From: Parasedimentitalea maritima
Lineage (GTDB): Bacteria > Pseudomonadota > Alphaproteobacteria > Rhodobacterales > Rhodobacteraceae
Direction: 5' to 3'
Length of the DNA stretch: 64,000 nt
Assembly: GCF_005771405.1 (NCBI RefSeq)
Contig: NZ_VAUA01000001.1
Coordinates: 496,001 to 560,000 of the forward strand
Position 1 is the stretch's first letter, and each line of letters begins with the position of its first letter. The position numbers and the translations under genes are program-made. Shown in pieces: positions 63,315 through 64,000 of this stretch. Under the pieces are notes generated by a model. The model did not search any database, was not told the origin of the DNA, and saw only the letters and a program-made list of their open reading frames with translations.

Positions 63315-64000
63315 TTATTCGGCTGCAATTTTGGCAGCGGCTTTTTTCTTGGCGTGGGCCATCAGACCTTCGCGAACCCATTCGCCGTCATCCCAGGCCT
63401 TGTTACGGGCGGCGAGCCGATCAACATTGCAGGGGCCGTTGCCCTTGATCACGTCAAAGAACTCGGACCAGTCAGGGTCGGTGTAATCATAGTGACCGCG
63501 TTCTTCGTTCCATTTGGTGCCGGGGTCGGGCAGGTCCAAGCCAAGGAACTCGATCTGTGGCACGGTCTGATCCACGAACTTCTGGCGCAGCTCGTCATTG
63601 GTGTTCATCTTGATCTTCCAGGCCATGGACTGCTCTGAATGCACCGAGTCCTTGTCCGAAGGGCCAAACATCATCAGCGCGGGGAACCACAGGCGGTTGA
63701 CTGAATCCTGCGCCATTTTCTTTTGCTCAGGGGTGCCCTCGGCCATTTTGCGAATGGCATCAAACCCCTGCCGCGCGTGAAAGCTTTCTTCCTTACAGAC
63801 CCGGATCATTGCCCGGCTGTAAGGGCCAAACGAAGTTCGCTGTAGCGGCACCTGATTGATGATCGCCGCACCATCGACCAGCCAGCCAACTGCGCCGATA
63901 TCCGACCAGTTCAGAGTGGGATAGTTGAAAATGGATGAGTATTTCATGCGGCCATCCAGCAGCATCTCGGTCAGCTCGTCCCGGCTCACACCCAGCGTTT
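63315..64000 (-). CDS. paaA: Phenylacetyl-CoA epoxidase catalytic subunit PaaA (3' part)
   Basis: The frame stays open to the window end, so the N-terminus is missing; about 228 residues are visible. '[45 protein letters not shown]', '[16 protein letters not shown]' (Glu, His in di-iron ligand positions) and '[28 protein letters not shown]' match PaaA. It epoxidises the aromatic ring of phenylacetyl-CoA. First gene of the paa cluster as far as seen. Confidence 0.95.
   Translation of the reverse strand, partial: TLGVSRDELTEMLLDGRMKYSSIFNYPTLNWSDIGAVGWLVDGAAIINQVPLQRTSFGPYSRAMIRVCKEESFHARQGFDAIRKMAEGTPEQKKMAQDSVNRLWFPALMMFGPSDKDSVHSEQSMAWKIKMNTNDELRQKFVDQTVPQIEFLGLDLPDPGTKWNEERGHYDYTDPDWSEFFDVIKGNGPCNVDRLAARNKAWDDGEWVREGLMAHAKKKAAAKIAAE

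Overview
The window comes from an alphaproteobacterium of the Rhodobacteraceae, most likely the Roseobacter group. This rests on gene content and order: a TIGR02302-type low-complexity protein beside ftsEX, an alphaproteobacterial sucCDAB-lpd block, mdh next to mcl2/mch and sdhCDAB, ethylmalonyl-CoA pathway genes (ecm, ccrA), a LuxR/LuxI pair, a BMP-type nucleoside ABC transporter and a paaABCDE cluster. No tRNA, rRNA, CRISPR array, prophage or intact insertion sequence was seen. GC is moderate; a few unrecognised genes look more AT-rich than their neighbours.

Layout. 1-5.3 kb: end of a DUF4175/TIGR02302 gene, a zinc-ribbon membrane protein, and an overlapping ftsE-ftsX-plsC-PPOX operon. 5.3-8.6 kb: AEC transporter, EthD protein, sterol-desaturase-like hydroxylase, periplasmic rhodanese. 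8.7-19.2 kb (minus strand): sucC-sucD-sucA-odhB-lpd, with three unrecognised genes and a small zinc-ribbon gene placed between the enzyme genes. 19.5-20.6 kb: divergent TetR / DUF4345 pair with a perfect palindrome between them. 20.7-31.7 kb: mdh, then mcl2-nnrU-DUF1737-mch, a DUF1194 protein, and sdhC-sdhD-sdhA-(lipoprotein)-(sulfotransferase-like)-(small ORF)-sdhB. 31.9-38 kb: small proteins, a YyaL/thioredoxin-domain protein, a DUF1989 protein, a divergent MarR/GST pair with a repeated operator, deoD and an H-NS-like protein. 38-42.4 kb: ecm and ccrA, divergent. 42.7-46.6 kb: a small ORF overlapping luxR, luxI, a RecD-like helicase and an SDR. 46.6-53.7 kb (minus): TIGR02186 protein and TauE/SafE exporter, then the BMP transporter operon. 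53.8-58.5 kb (minus): rimI-tsaB-nifU, uspA, AbrB-type transporter, ilvE-type aminotransferase, DUF6881 protein. 58.9-64 kb: an EamA transporter and the paaA'BCDE cluster plus an extra PaaA/PaaC-family protein.

How it fits together. TCA-cycle enzymes (SucABCD, Lpd, SdhABCD, Mdh) and ethylmalonyl-CoA enzymes (Ccr, Ecm, Mch, Mcl2) sit together. Aromatic breakdown by the Paa route would supply acetyl-CoA and succinyl-CoA to them. The strongest regulatory signal is a TGTGATCAC box, paired with exact 21-bp spacing upstream of both sucC and sdhC and single upstream of mdh. This suggests one regulator controls three separate TCA operons. Two families of intergenic hairpin repeats (three and two copies) are also present. 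Start sites were chosen by ribosome-binding site and family N-terminus, so several genes are shorter than the longest open frame.
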